Assembly: GCA_963576475.1 (NCBI GenBank)
Contig: OY754970.1
Location: 29,526,591-29,590,590, forward strand
DNA from: Molanna angustata
Lineage: Eukaryota > Arthropoda > Insecta > Trichoptera > Molannidae
Reading direction: 5' to 3'
Length of the DNA stretch: 64,000 nt
The notes under the pieces were generated by a model, which ran no database searches, was not told the DNA's origin, and saw nothing but the letters and a program-made list of their open reading frames with translations. The position numbers were made by a program, and so were the translations under genes. The number at the start of each line of letters is the position of its first letter. Position 1 is the stretch's first letter. Of the stretch, positions 11,801 through 19,853 are shown piece after piece.

Positions 11801-14800
11801 CCACAAAGGATTTTACAGTTCTTCCAGGAGATAGGACTATGGAATGACATCTAGCAGGCAAAGTATCACAATGGACTACTATTGAGTCGACGTGAGAGGG
11901 TCTCTGGATGGGTTATAATAAAAAAAAAAAAAAAAAATTGTATTTTATATAAGTAAAGATTATTATTATATTCATTATATTTCATGTACATGTTTAAAAA
12001 TATTACAACTTTCCCGATTCTACTTTTAAAAGTAGAATCGGGAAAGTAAGTATGTCGGTTAAAAATCAGGCAACTCAATATCCTAACACTGTTCGCATTC
12101 CCTCGGTCTAGCACTCACGCTCAGTCGATTCACTGCGCCGTGAGCCATTACATTTCGAAGGAGTGGGTTAACCCACCCCGCGCAGTGCACTGGATCAATG
12201 CAATTGAGCGGCGCAACGCAGCGTTACACATGTCTACTTCCCAACCAAATCAAAAACCAGTAAGGGCACTGGAAGAGGGGGCATTGCTGGGGAACCAAGA
12301 TTAACTATTTGTGTAGTCTTGGACAATGCCCAACTGTATTTCAGGCAGAAGTTTATGCAATCATAGAATGTACATGTGAGAAATAAATAGGAACTACAAA
12401 AACAGGAACATTTTTTATATTATTAGACAGCCAGGCAGCCCTTAAGGCACTAGAATCATACCTGGTCACATCAAAACTAGTATGGGACTGTCTAAAGTAC
12501 CTTGAAACACTAGGGGAATACAACAAAATACATTTTGTATGGGTATCTAAAGGTATAGAGGGAAACGAGAGAGCAGGTTAGCTGTCCAAAAGGGGATCAG
12601 GTCTACCTTTCATAGGACCTGAACAAGCAGTTGACCTATCTGCAACTAGGTGATTAAAAAATTTAAAGACTGGAAAATAGTTCAGCATAGAGAATTCTGG
12701 AAAGCCAGTTGTGGACAACGACAGGCGAAAGATTTCATTGAAGGGTCCTCTAAAAAAAGGACAAGAAAGCTGCTAAATCTCAGCAGAGAACAATTGAGAA
12801 CAATGACTGGTTTATTCACTGGTCACGTCATCTGAAAAGACACCATTACATAAAGAGGATCACTGATGAACCAAACTGTAGAAACTGTCAACAAGAGGAA
12901 GAAACAACCTCACATGTAATTTGTGAGTGCCCAGCTCTAATGGAATCCAGACACAGACACCTGGGAGCCTTTATACTAAGACCCAAGGTTGTGGGAGGCA
13001 TCTTAATTTGCAAAATATAGGACTTTATTCAAGAAACCGAAATGCTATTGAAAAAAATTCCAGAATTTCTCAAAAAAAAATTAATAAGAAAAACATTTTT
13101 TAATTCATGCGTTTATCTGCCTATATTTCCCAAGTTTTTAAAAATATTGAAAAAAGCCAAAATGCCCCAACTAGATAATTTAATTTGCTATGAAAATATT
13201 AACATTGTATTAGTACATCTTAAACTTTTTTGAACAATTTCGATATAAAAATTGAATTTAGTAACGACATTGTTTCATACAATTTGTAAGGCAGTAAACA
13301 CTACACAATATCTCACTCAATAGTTTAGTACCTACTTAACCTATAAGCATACATCATGCTGCTTTCATATTCTGGGAAGGAAAAACAGACTGACCTCCAT
13401 ACTATCCTATTGACATTTTTTTTAATGAATATGTCCTTGTTAAACACATGTTTACATACCTACATGTTTTATATAGAAAACAAAATGTCTTGAAATATTT
13501 ATTTATTTGTGTTTAAGTGTTTATAGTTTGGTACCTATTCTTCAATTATACATACTATCGCCATCGACAGCTGGATCTCATGTGTTACATGCAACTAGTA
13601 AATACTAATATACTAAGTAGGTATTTCACATAATTCGAATTCAATAACAAAATGAATAATATCTTTTATAAAATATTCTATTCTTACTTTGATTTTTTTC
13701 TCATCATATTTATCGTGCAAGATCTTACTAAAACGTTTCTGCATTCGTTTTCCCAGTAAATACATCTCCCTTTCTCCTTCTGACACAAGATATTTTTCAT
13801 GAGAATCTGGTACATTTATAGGATGCCATTTGATAAAATTATTAATTTGCTCAGCTGATAGGTTTCCTAAAACACAATGAAACATGATGATTGGGAATGA
13901 ATGTACACCTCACAATTTTTTAAGTAGGTTATTTGAGGAAGTTGATATGATAACATAAGACTTTAATGTCATGAAAGGTATCGTACATAAAGCCTTTGTG
14001 ACTTTGATAAAAGGAATATGAATATTGTTGACAAATAATTGGAAGCTGTAAAATTAGATAACAGACAAATACTGCCATATACAAATAAAGATGAAATGAA
14101 GCTGATATTTTCGTTGATAAAAAGAACTTCACTGGGAATAAATAATTTAAGGTTTTATTTAAAAAGATGATACAAGAAATTTATTTTAATATAATAATTA
14201 TAAGTTTTTGTGTTATCAGGGTGGAAATCCATTTTAAAATTAATGAATAAAATATTAGTAAGTATTTTTCCACAAAATTACAAAAAATGATATTGCAGAG
14301 TCACCTCGGCGAAAACGTTCAGTCGTAGTAAATTGAATTTTACAGAAAAATAATAAGTTATATTTTATTCATTAATTTAAAATATAATAGCACTGCATCA
14401 TATAATTCAAAGATTGATAGAACAATTTGAACAGCATTAACGATTAACATAATAAATTAACATAAGTAACACTAACCAGTTTCGGTAATTTAATATTGCT
14501 TCTTGGGCAACTAACAGGTATTATGTCAAATATTAATTAAACACGCACCCAATAACAAGTTGCCACATTCTGGAGACTTACGATATGAATCGTCTCACAG
14601 ATCCAGAATGAAAACACAATTAAAAACTGTGTCTCCACCGGGAATCGAACCCGGGACCTTAGATACCCAACCAACTGAGCTACGAAGGCCGACAATACAG
14701 AAAACTGAGCGTCAGATTATAGTCAAGACACAAATAGGAAGTAAGACCTATTAAGTTTTAATAACTCTTTGGTTGACTTATTGTCCAAATGAAATTTAAA

Positions 14801-17800
14801 CCAGTCAACTATTTCTTGTTTAATATTCAGTAGATATGTACATCTTATCTACATAATACTTACTGTTTTCCTCTTGTTGGTTGTCGATTATAAAATTTCT
14901 AATGGGTAAAAGTTGGTTTTGTATATTTTTCATTACTTCAACGGTAGGGTAACGAGTTCCATGACGCACCACCATCCATATTTTCTTTTGTTCACATTCT
15001 TCAACAAAAAATAATTTATAAATAATGCAATCTTCATGCCTTTTACACACTCATCAATATAATATGTGTGATGAAATGTATAACAGCTCTGATTTATAAA
15101 AACACATTACAGCTAGATATACATACAACCAAGGGCGTCGCCAAAGGGGCCTCCATAGTATAGGGTATACGGAGAATAGCCTATGAATGGGTTAAATTGC
15201 CCCTCCCCTGGGCCTTGGGCTGGCGACGCTGTTGCATACAACATATTATATGAAACATAATATTTTAAATTACAAATACTAGAAATCTCTAAAGCCAGAA
15301 GATGTTTATCATAACTCTCTACTGCAAATACAATCCCAATTTCAAAATTTTCACTTAGAACCTACCTTTGTAACGGAGAATAAAAACGTTGTAAATATTC
15401 ATTTATTTACACAATATACAGCATAAGCCATTTACTTGTTACAATACTAAAAGTAATTAATTACAAAGATAAAAATATAGAAACAGATAAAAATATAAAA
15501 ACAGAAAAAAATATAGAATCAGATAAAAATATAAAAACAGAAAAAATATAGAATCAGATAAAAATATTGAAACAGATATAATTATAGATTCAGATAAAAA
15601 TAGACAAAAAAGAATTAGACACCTTACAAACAGAATAAAATAAAATTAACAATAATAATGGTTCAAATATTAAAACAAAATGTAAATATCTGAAAAAACG
15701 TTTAAATGTGCCGAACTAACATGGATAAAAAAAGAAAATTGTTCACACAAAGAAATAAATGTATCAGTCAAAGCTTCAATGAAATAATAATGAAAAAAAA
15801 TAATTCCCAGGTCCTACCATCATTTCTTACCATCTATTCTATAATTAAAAGGATTAATATTCTTCTTTTATCTGTAAAAATTGAAAAACTGGCTATGTTT
15901 AAGCGCAAAGAGTTAAGATAGCACCATTCCGTTAATCTATTTAGACTATCTTGTAGGATATGACAGTCGGAAAGAAATTCCACTACTTTGTATATCTTCA
16001 AATTGTCGGCGAAAAGCAATACATTTACATCAAAAAATATTTTTACTGTCATTTATGAAAATGTTGAAATATGTATTAATCGTAATTTTAGATAATTTGA
16101 ATGTATGCAGGCGACAGGTAGGTAAGTTGGGATCGGATTCGAGTATCAAGAGTTGATTTGAATATTCGCCATATAGATAATGGTGGTAATTCTGAAACGA
16201 TAAATACTGATTGACTTTTGACATTATCACAATTCAAAATGGCCATATAGATAATGGTGGTAATTCTGAAACGATAAATACTGATTGACTTTTGACATTA
16301 TCACAATTCAAAATGGCGGCGATAGTCATTTTAGAGAAAACTGACGGAATATTTCTAATGATTTAAGGATAAAATATCTAAATTTTAATCTAATTGTTGG
16401 GATGTATGCATATTCCTCATATTTTGTGTCACCAATATTTTGTTTATTTTTTATACAAATTGGTATTGAATATTCATACTCAATACAAATTGGTATTGAA
16501 TATTCATACTCAATACAAATTGGTATTGAATATTCATACTCAATACAAATTGGTATTGAATATTCATACTCAATACAAATTGGTATTGAATATTCATACT
16601 CAATACAAATTGGTATTGAATATTCATACTCAATACAAATTGGTATTGAATATTCATACTCAATACAAATTGGTATTGAATATTCATACTCAATATGTGA
16701 TGATTCAAATACAAAAAAGATTTATGAGTCTATACAAAATATAGGTATTTATAACCTATATTTACAAGAGAAGATTTATGATTTATTTACTGACGTAAGA
16801 TACAAAAGAGAAAGGTAATTGTGGTTTCACTGGATTCATGAATCCAGGGCCACGAGCACAGGCGACCAGAGACTCAGGTCACGAACACCACCCACTCACC
16901 AATCTCTGACTGATACTCCACTCCCCTGCGCAACCAAATCCAATAGGATGCGGATAATGCTGCTTTTACCACCCTATCCGAAAAATATTTAATTTTACCT
17001 CTAGGGAGACCCAGGTCTTTAAAGTAGGAATATAAAGATTTTGCGGGCAGGCCTCTCGCCCCCACCTCAACAGCATTCCTTGTACTAGTTTAGTTTGTAT
17101 TGGTGGTCTTTTGAAATATTTGTGTCCTATGGAACAGACAGCTCCACATAAATAACTCTTTTCAATGAAAATGAGTAAATTCTCAAGTCAGGCCTAACGC
17201 TACGTCCTACGTAGGCGATTCAAAGCGAACGCGATTGCGAAGCGATGCGGTGCGGATACAAGCGAATTCAATGCGATTCGGTGCGACGCGGCGGCTCTGT
17301 CCTACGTGTGCGCGAATCGTTCCCTCTGCCGCCAGCTACTGTCATGGATACGTACGTATATAAAATACTCAAGAAGTATGTTCGGCAGAGAAGTGAAACT
17401 AATATTGTGTACTTAGAGAGGCATATTTATGGGGGATATCACAATTTGTATGAAGAATTACGTGATCTTGAATTAATAAATGAGACTGAATTTACATCTT
17501 TCCGGGAAACATATCAAAATTTGACATTCGTGCAAGCGAGAGAAAACTTTGTGTGTTTTAAACAACATCCTATTGTAAAATAGCAATAATAAATAAATGT
17601 GTTTACTTGTAGTCCCATTTTTTTTAACCAAATCCTAAAATTCGCGGTTCGATAATAATAATTATTTTGTCCCATAATATGGGACGTTCATGGACAGAAA
17701 TTAAAATTTCTGTTTCTGACATGTCAAAAAATAATGGCACCGCTTTCGATTCGCACGAAAATATCATACCAACTGATCGCGTTCGCTTCGAATCGCGCCG

Positions 17801-19399
17801 CGCCGCATCGAAACCTACGCGCGATCGGTAACGTAGGACACTTCCATATTTACCGACTATTTGTTATTTTCGCGCCGCGCCGCGTCGCTTCGCATTCGCT
17901 TTGAATCGCCTACGTACGACGTCGCGTAAGAGACGCGATGCAGATCTCCTTTGGAAGGTTATATCTCTCTGTTCTCGTATCCATTAGGATATTCCAGTCA
18001 TCTGACTTCCCAATTATTGATATTAATTTCTTTGTTGTAGGTCTAACTTTTTGTCCCGATTTTACAAACGTTATTTTTTCTTTTACGTATGCGTACTTAT
18101 GTTGTTCAAAAATACCATGCATTATCTAAAAATAGTGTTTTTATTGCTTTGTATTATTTAGAAGCAATTTTTAAAGTAAAATATAATCAGTTTTAGTAAA
18201 TATCCACAGGTGTTGAGTTGAGTATTTAATCCTTAAATTATTAGAAATATTCCGCCAGATTCCTCTAAATATTCAACTAAAGCCAAAGCTGCATATTCGT
18301 GTGCTATTTTAATTGAAAATCTGAATATTTAATAGAACAAAACATCAAACTGTTATTTGGACAACACACTTTGATTGCTTGTTATAATTTCAATAACCTT
18401 TTCAATGATGTGCATTCAGAAAACCACCATTCTAAAATGACAATCGCCACCATTTTTAATTATGATAATGTCAAAAGTCAATCGTTATTAATCCTTTCAG
18501 AAACACCACCATTTACAGCTATTGTAATTGGATTAATTTCAATAAAATCATAGAAATTTCAGAATAGCACTCATAGTATAGTTAATTTACTAGAATAGAT
18601 AATTCAGATTCAATGATGATAAATAGCAATAACCAAAAGAAAAATATGGAAAAACCATGAATATTTTTGAACACAACATAATATTTACAAGTTGTTCAGT
18701 GTTTGTCAGGCAATAATGGGCCTGAGTCAAGTTGAAAACGCTTAACGATATCGCCAAACACTTTTTTTTTTGTATGGGATTTTACGTTTGTTGTAGAATT
18801 TTTTTCTACAATAACAAACAACAAACGTCAAATCCCATACAAAAAAAATAACGTTTGGCACTATCGTTAAGCGTTTTCGATTTGACTCAGGGGCAATAAC
18901 ATCTTACATAGTTCAGAAATGAGGTTCACCACCCATTCTGAATGTAGTGCCTTTTTTGGTGAAACGAGACTGCTGTGTGGGTATACATAGATGTGTTGTT
19001 CTCCCTTTTATAAGGCAATGCACACCCGCACAGCTTTCGCTGGTTACCCCACATTGTGCGGTATGAATGAATGAATGTTCAGTGAAAGTTTTGGCGTTTA
19101 CATACTATTCTGAATAATTACCGAAAGCTTTAATTTATTTTTACCGAATTTTTCACTGGAACGTGATCGTGATGAGGCATGAAGTGGAATTTATTTTTTA
19201 CTCAGCAAGACTACATATTATTATTTAAAACTGGAGAAAAACGGAACTTACCGGGATAAAAACCAACATTTAAGTCATTGTTTTCGATAAAACGATACGG
19301 AGTTTTAGTAGCAAAATGATTGTCAAGTTTGCCCATAGAAACATATTCAATTTTAAATAAGGTAGCTAACAATACGAAAAACAGAATACACTTCTCCAT
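922..19399 (-). CDS. MINPP1: Multiple inositol polyphosphate phosphatase-like, 8 exons, 3' end off window
   Basis: A secreted or ER histidine acid phosphatase that would dephosphorylate inositol polyphosphates. Exons on the minus strand are 19399-19252, 14998-14864, 13866-13688, 6526-6401, 6259-6109, 4772-4669, 2683-2574 and 1107-922. All have GT/AG borders and matching phases, giving about 380 codons; the last donor is at 921, so the 3' exon lies left of the window. The start has a hydrophobic signal sequence (CILFFVLLATLF). Exon 2 carries the catalytic RHGTRYPT (His about residue 62). Exon 4 has GLFG, exon 6 has SPWCEVF, exon 7 has the YFWQDGYG region, and exon 8 has SNLAFILY; all match the MINPP order. 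The second catalytic motif, HAE in vertebrate MINPP1, reads HSG here (about 331-333), so the usual acid glutamate is absent. Introns host three tRNA genes and several transposons. It is divergently paired with the gene at 19854. Confidence 0.88.
1543..1614 (-). tRNA. tRNA-Glu (UUC)
   Basis: A full cloverleaf on the minus strand: acceptor stem TCCCATA/TATGGGA, anticodon loop CTTTCAC with anticodon TTC, and B box GGTTCGATTCC. There is no intron. A T-rich Pol III terminator (T6) follows downstream. It lies inside intron 7 of the MINPP1-like gene, in the same orientation. Confidence 0.95.
1883..2175 (-). mobile_element. LINE 3' end fragment (RT C-terminal tail)
   Basis: The minus strand encodes a typical non-LTR reverse transcriptase tail: GRGRPRK, a VRSVNNRR segment, then CQDRSKWRSVLSAYP before the stop. 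Two further copies of this tail are at 43305-43525 and 61130-61416 (both plus strand). A TACATACATACC run flanks the 3' end. The 5' part is truncated. Confidence 0.8.
2767..4437 (+). mobile_element. RTE-like non-LTR retrotransposon, 5'-truncated, with 12-bp target duplication
   Basis: This LINE copy is inserted antisense in a MINPP1-like intron (intron 6). AACCTGATACTA occurs at 2755-2766 and again at 4438-4449, which is a clear target-site duplication. The 3' tail is a short (GAA)n run, as is usual for RTE-type elements. It contains most of the reverse transcriptase but no endonuclease domain. Decayed relatives of its tail are at 28960-29890. Confidence 0.88.
2783..4390 (+). pseudogene. Reverse transcriptase of the RTE-like LINE, one in-frame stop
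   Basis: The fingers and palm of a non-LTR reverse transcriptase. It reads RKSPGIDEIPNELIKYGG, then ENYRGISLL, FVDLTKAFDRV, GIRQGDSLSPFLF and the catalytic YADD at about 3700. A C-terminal GRPPKRWKDSW tail follows. One TAA at 3275-3277 breaks an otherwise continuous frame, since the second part restarts at 3281 in the same frame. Only one clear defect and a readable target duplication imply a fairly recent insertion. The protein would copy its own RNA at a nicked target, but this copy lacks its endonuclease and 5' end and should be dead. Confidence 0.85.
5141..5212 (+). tRNA. Initiator tRNA-Met (CAU)
   Basis: A 72-nt cloverleaf beginning AGCAGAGTGG and ending CTCTGCTA, with anticodon CAT in the loop GCCCATAAC and B box GGATCGAAACC. 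The A1-T72 end pair and the three G-C pairs below the anticodon loop (GGG/CCC) are eukaryotic initiator features. A T6 terminator follows. It sits inside a MINPP1-like intron (intron 5), on the opposite strand. Confidence 0.95.
5369..5495 (+). repeat. Unclassified interspersed repeat, copy 1 of 3
   Basis: Shares a core (CCTTTTCGCCGTGG, GGGGGGCGGTTT, ACCAA..AAGCAAAAAGACAC, CTCAAGTTGTTTT) with 50000-50140 (minus) and 53398-53520 (plus). No coding capacity is seen. Family not recognised. Confidence 0.65.
5820..5893 (+). tRNA. tRNA-Asn (GUU)
   Basis: A 74-nt cloverleaf: acceptor GCCTCCG/CGGGGGC, anticodon loop CTGTTAA with anticodon GTT, and B box GGTTCGAGCCC. A T7 run just downstream can terminate Pol III. 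It lies about 600 bp from the initiator tRNA-Met gene, in the same MINPP1-like intron and orientation. Confidence 0.95.
6636..6822 (-). mobile_element. tRNA-derived SINE, family 1
   Basis: On the minus strand a tRNA-like head (GGCAGAGCGGTTAGC, then an anticodon-like loop and B-box-like GAGTCCGAATCC) is followed by a non-tRNA body. The body contains CACCTATAG and ends near ACAAGGATATATTC with an A-rich tail. Other copies: 20509-20686, 36880-37032, 41205-41375, 56341-56508, and fragments at 13417-13475 and 52188-52226. Confidence 0.8.
7154..8116 (+). CDS. LINE ORF1 protein, N-terminally truncated (DUF4780-like)
   Basis: The frame is open from the 5' junction; the first ATG is at 7211. The first about 85 codons (IPGK, GINTGHWKVLN, MAFSIDEASAKAIE, YRPYMGM) resemble the DUF4780-type domain found in ORF1 of insect LINEs, which normally has more sequence before it. 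A Gly/Ala/Thr/Ser-rich low-complexity part with four NAGTTSGP-type repeats follows, then a basic C terminus. The role would be as the RNA-binding partner of the retrotransposon particle. The TGA stop overlaps the ORF2 frame, so ORF2 may be reached by reinitiation. The GC content is much higher than the surroundings. Confidence 0.65.
   Translation: MYLWLSVATIPGKAYLKPHMVLRLLESNEGINTGHWKVLNINKLDWCYKMAFSIDEASAKAIERAGYRPYMGMTRISFMIKELGSNKEKGLATNDGLAGAGPSSTNAVIKEIGLNAGDVGPGEGSRNLHVAASEIVVEAESTPGLARPALGGSGGFVPVAEASVGVNPASGKSIGVTNAGTTSGPTEVMPRTVSAGASNAGTSTGPSKVAPRVVSIDGVNAGTSSGPVGTASGTVSAFGGANAGTTSGPAGEAPGTTAGGILGPAHSAQGIRGARSGKKLPRKTSYPAGGYTYDESGNPKAVNKYPLKSRGSQWKGPRRH
7677..7925 (+). repeat. In-frame minisatellite inside LINE ORF1
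   Basis: CAATGCTGGGACA begins units at about 7684, 7747, 7810 and 7876, with periods of 63, 63 and 66 bp. All are multiples of three, so the reading frame is kept and 21-22-residue repeats result. Confidence 0.85.
8122..11854 (+). pseudogene. LINE ORF2: endonuclease, reverse transcriptase, RNase H; one frameshift
   Basis: First frame, to about 10540: an APE-type endonuclease (GILQINLHQARAASA, VQEPW, GCDANAHHTIWGS, SDHRHLMFHI), then reverse transcriptase with FLDIEGAFDAV, GCPQGGVLSPLLW and SYADDIVI (catalytic YADD at 10228-10239). Near 10540 the frame shifts: CHRE then a stop in one frame, AIGNNWGLKP in the next. The second frame holds RNase H with its acidic set (YTDES, QAEICAI, SDSQAALKAL, GHSNYKGNEEADALAN) and ends with a CRFC..H..C zinc-binding pattern. 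Apart from that indel the frames are clean, so this copy is young. Programmed frameshifting is unlikely because the shift falls between RT and RNase H without a slippery run. The product would nick target DNA and copy its own RNA. Confidence 0.88.
12008..12047. repeat. Perfect 40-bp palindrome
   Basis: ACTTTCCCGATTCTACTTTT is followed directly by its exact reverse complement, with no spacer. It lies in the right half of the interrupted hAT-like element. Confidence 0.9.
12245..13035 (+). mobile_element. Decayed LINE fragment (RNase H and C-terminal zinc motif)
   Basis: Broken plus-strand frames read LDSQAALKALESY and GNERAG (RNase H), later a TGLFTGH segment and CRNCQQEEETTSHVICECP (zinc motif). 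Several stops and frameshifts are present. It belongs to a different lineage from the LINE to its left. Confidence 0.75.
13417..13475 (-). mobile_element. SINE family 1 tail fragment
   Basis: AATGAATATGTCCTTGTTAA next to a T run matches the 3' end of SINE family 1; the tRNA-like head is missing. Confidence 0.55.
14491..14693 (-). mobile_element. tRNA-derived SINE, family 2
   Basis: The minus strand starts with a tRNA-like head (GGCCTTCGTAGCTCAG, then GGTCCCGGGTTCGATTCCC). The body contains GTGGAGACAC, GTGTTTTCATTCTGGATC, AGTCTCCAGAATGTGGCAAC and a final GTTGCCCAAGAAGC. Other copies: 36305-36535, 39788-40258 and 57653-57880. The anticodon arm is degraded, so it is not a functional tRNA. Confidence 0.85.
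15130..15234. mobile_element. 105-bp hAT-like MITE
   Basis: Ends CAAGGGCGTCGCC and GGCGACGCTGTTG (11 of 13 match when reversed) are flanked by an exact 8-bp duplication, CATACAAC, at 15122-15129 and 15235-15242. It is located in an intron of the MINPP1-like gene (intron 1). Confidence 0.75.
15462..15606. repeat. A-rich minisatellite
   Basis: About eight irregular copies of a 15-17-bp unit like AGATAAAAATATAGAAAC or its CAGAAAAAATATAGAATC variant. Confidence 0.75.
16455..16694. repeat. Exact 8 x 30-bp tandem array
   Basis: Eight identical copies of a unit running ACAAATTGGTATTGAATATT then CATACTCAAT. The unit is nearly self-complementary around TATTGA...TCAATA. Because 30 is divisible by three, several frames stay open, giving artificial decapeptide-repeat ORFs. 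There is no spacer variation, so it is not a CRISPR array. Confidence 0.97.
16874..17065 (-). mobile_element. Probable retroelement-derived fragment
   Basis: A minus-strand peptide GARGLPAKSLYSYFKDLGLP followed by VVKAALSASYWIW resembles a segment found near LINE reverse transcriptase termini. The recognition is from memory of the pattern only, so the exact family is not asserted. Confidence 0.4.
17198..17926. mobile_element. PIF/Harbinger-like element, CpG-rich ends
   Basis: The ends (CGCTACGTCCTACGTAGGCG... and, reversed, CGCGACGTCGTACGTAGGCG...) share GTACGTAGGCGATTCAAAGC-type sequence. They are flanked by TAA on each side (17195-17197, 17927-17929), the 3-bp TWA target typical of PIF/Harbinger. 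Subterminal zones at 17210-17335 and 17750-17905 are packed with GCGATTCG/CGAATCGC words and are strikingly CpG-rich compared with the surrounding AT-rich DNA. Confidence 0.65.
17344..17583 (+). CDS. Short ORF, possible truncated Harbinger transposase N terminus
   Basis: A 79-codon ORF from the ATG at 17344, with an AATAAA-type signal just after the stop (about 17590). The peptide YGGYHNLYEELRDLELINET and following SFRETYQNL resemble the start of PIF/Harbinger transposases (an HxLYxELR stretch before the FRMS region). No catalytic DDE part is present, so it cannot transpose DNA itself. Its position inside Harbinger-like ends supports the assignment. The frame is also open upstream to 17245, but that part lies in the CpG-rich terminal repeat and is probably not coding. 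Confidence 0.45.
   Translation: MDTYVYKILKKYVRQRSETNIVYLERHIYGGYHNLYEELRDLELINETEFTSFRETYQNLTFVQARENFVCFKQHPIVK
18721..18891. mobile_element. Foldback/MITE palindrome of about 170 bp
   Basis: The left arm from CCTGAGTCAAGTTGAAAACG and the right arm ending CGTTTTCGATTTGACTCAGG are reverse complements with few mismatches, meeting at a short A/T hinge near 18800. GGCAATAA occurs on both sides (18709-18716, 18892-18899) and may be a target duplication, although four extra bases (TGGG) separate the left copy from the arm. Confidence 0.75.
18908..19066. repeat. Unclassified interspersed repeat, 1 of 3
   Basis: Shares CATAGTTCAG, GAGGTTCACCACCC, AATGTAGTGCC, GAGACTG and CGCTGGTTACCC with 43045-43185, and more weakly with 24004-24150. 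Non-coding; family unknown. Confidence 0.65.
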
Positions 19400-19853
19400 T
19401 ATTTATTTACAACTAGTTAATTTAGCTTTGCGATATCTGTCAAAACATTTCCAATTTTCAAATAATGTCAAATGATTTCCATAGATTTATTTCTAGTATA
19501 ATATTATTGCTATAAACAAAAAAAATAATTCCGGAAATAGAAAAATAAGTTGATTCATTTTCCCGATTCCTGTTTAGACAAACCATAGATAGTTTTGCAA
19601 AGGTAAAAAACATAATAAAAATTAAAAAAGTTTGCCGCGTTTTGTCTGATTTCAATTTTCTTAAAAAAAATATTAATATTTTATTGCCTACGAATTTTTT
19701 TTTCAAGAATAATAACTCTTTTGATTGAATATAGTAACGAAATTTTGTGAATATTATCTGTAATTATGTGAAATTTTAATAATTAATTTATAATCTGTAC
19801 ACAACAGGACTATCAAGTTAACAATATCTCTGATTATCAATATATATTTTGTA
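19400..19853. promoter_or_regulatory. Putative bidirectional promoter
   Basis: 454 bp separate the start codons of the MINPP1-like gene (minus) and the coiled-coil gene (plus). No transposon is recognised in it, in contrast to both flanks. The 5' UTRs of both genes must fit inside. No specific TATA or initiator element is claimed because the whole interval is AT-rich. Confidence 0.45.

Larger units (their letters stand above)
7154..11937 (+). mobile_element. Non-LTR retrotransposon with RNase H (I/LOA-like), near complete
   Basis: The element is 5'-truncated within ORF1, followed by full-length ORF2 with endonuclease, reverse transcriptase, RNase H and a zinc-knuckle-like end, then an A18 tail. 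TTGTATTT just after the tail (11938-11945) matches the 5' flank at 7146-7153, a likely target duplication. The 5' flank holds three copies of GGTATTGTATTT, perhaps made during integration. The clade assignment rests on the ILQINLHQARAA-type endonuclease start plus RNase H and is tentative. Confidence 0.85.
6846..12236. mobile_element. hAT-like non-autonomous element split by a LINE
   Basis: Terminal inverted repeats TAGACATGGGTAAC (left) and GTTACACATGTCTA (right; 13 of 14 match when reversed) are flanked by perfect 8-bp duplications, CTTCCCAA at 6838-6845 and 12237-12244. The duplication fits the hAT pattern nTnnnnAn. Removing the inner LINE leaves about 600 bp without a transposase, so it is a MITE-type derivative. 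Confidence 0.8.
16168..18541. repeat. Long inverted repeat enclosing a nested cluster
   Basis: The left arm is at about 16168-16372 and holds a tandem duplication of about 73 bp (16168-16241 and 16241-16315). The right arm, at about 18228-18541, is its reverse complement (shared words TGACTTTTGACATTATCA, GGCGATAGTCATTTTAGA, GGAATATTTCTAA). An unrelated stretch of about 160 bp interrupts the right arm at 18274-18433. Between the arms lie the 8 x 30-bp array, a LINE scrap and a Harbinger-like element. It may be a foldback-type transposon. Ends and target duplication were not resolved. Confidence 0.65.

Noticed and set aside
16455..16694. CRISPR-like regular repeats
   Set aside because: Units abut with no unique spacers, and the context is a eukaryotic genome.
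16394..16818. Long ORFs with decapeptide repeats on both strands
   Set aside because: They exist only because the 30-bp repeat unit is a multiple of three and lacks stops in several frames; no codon or splice support.
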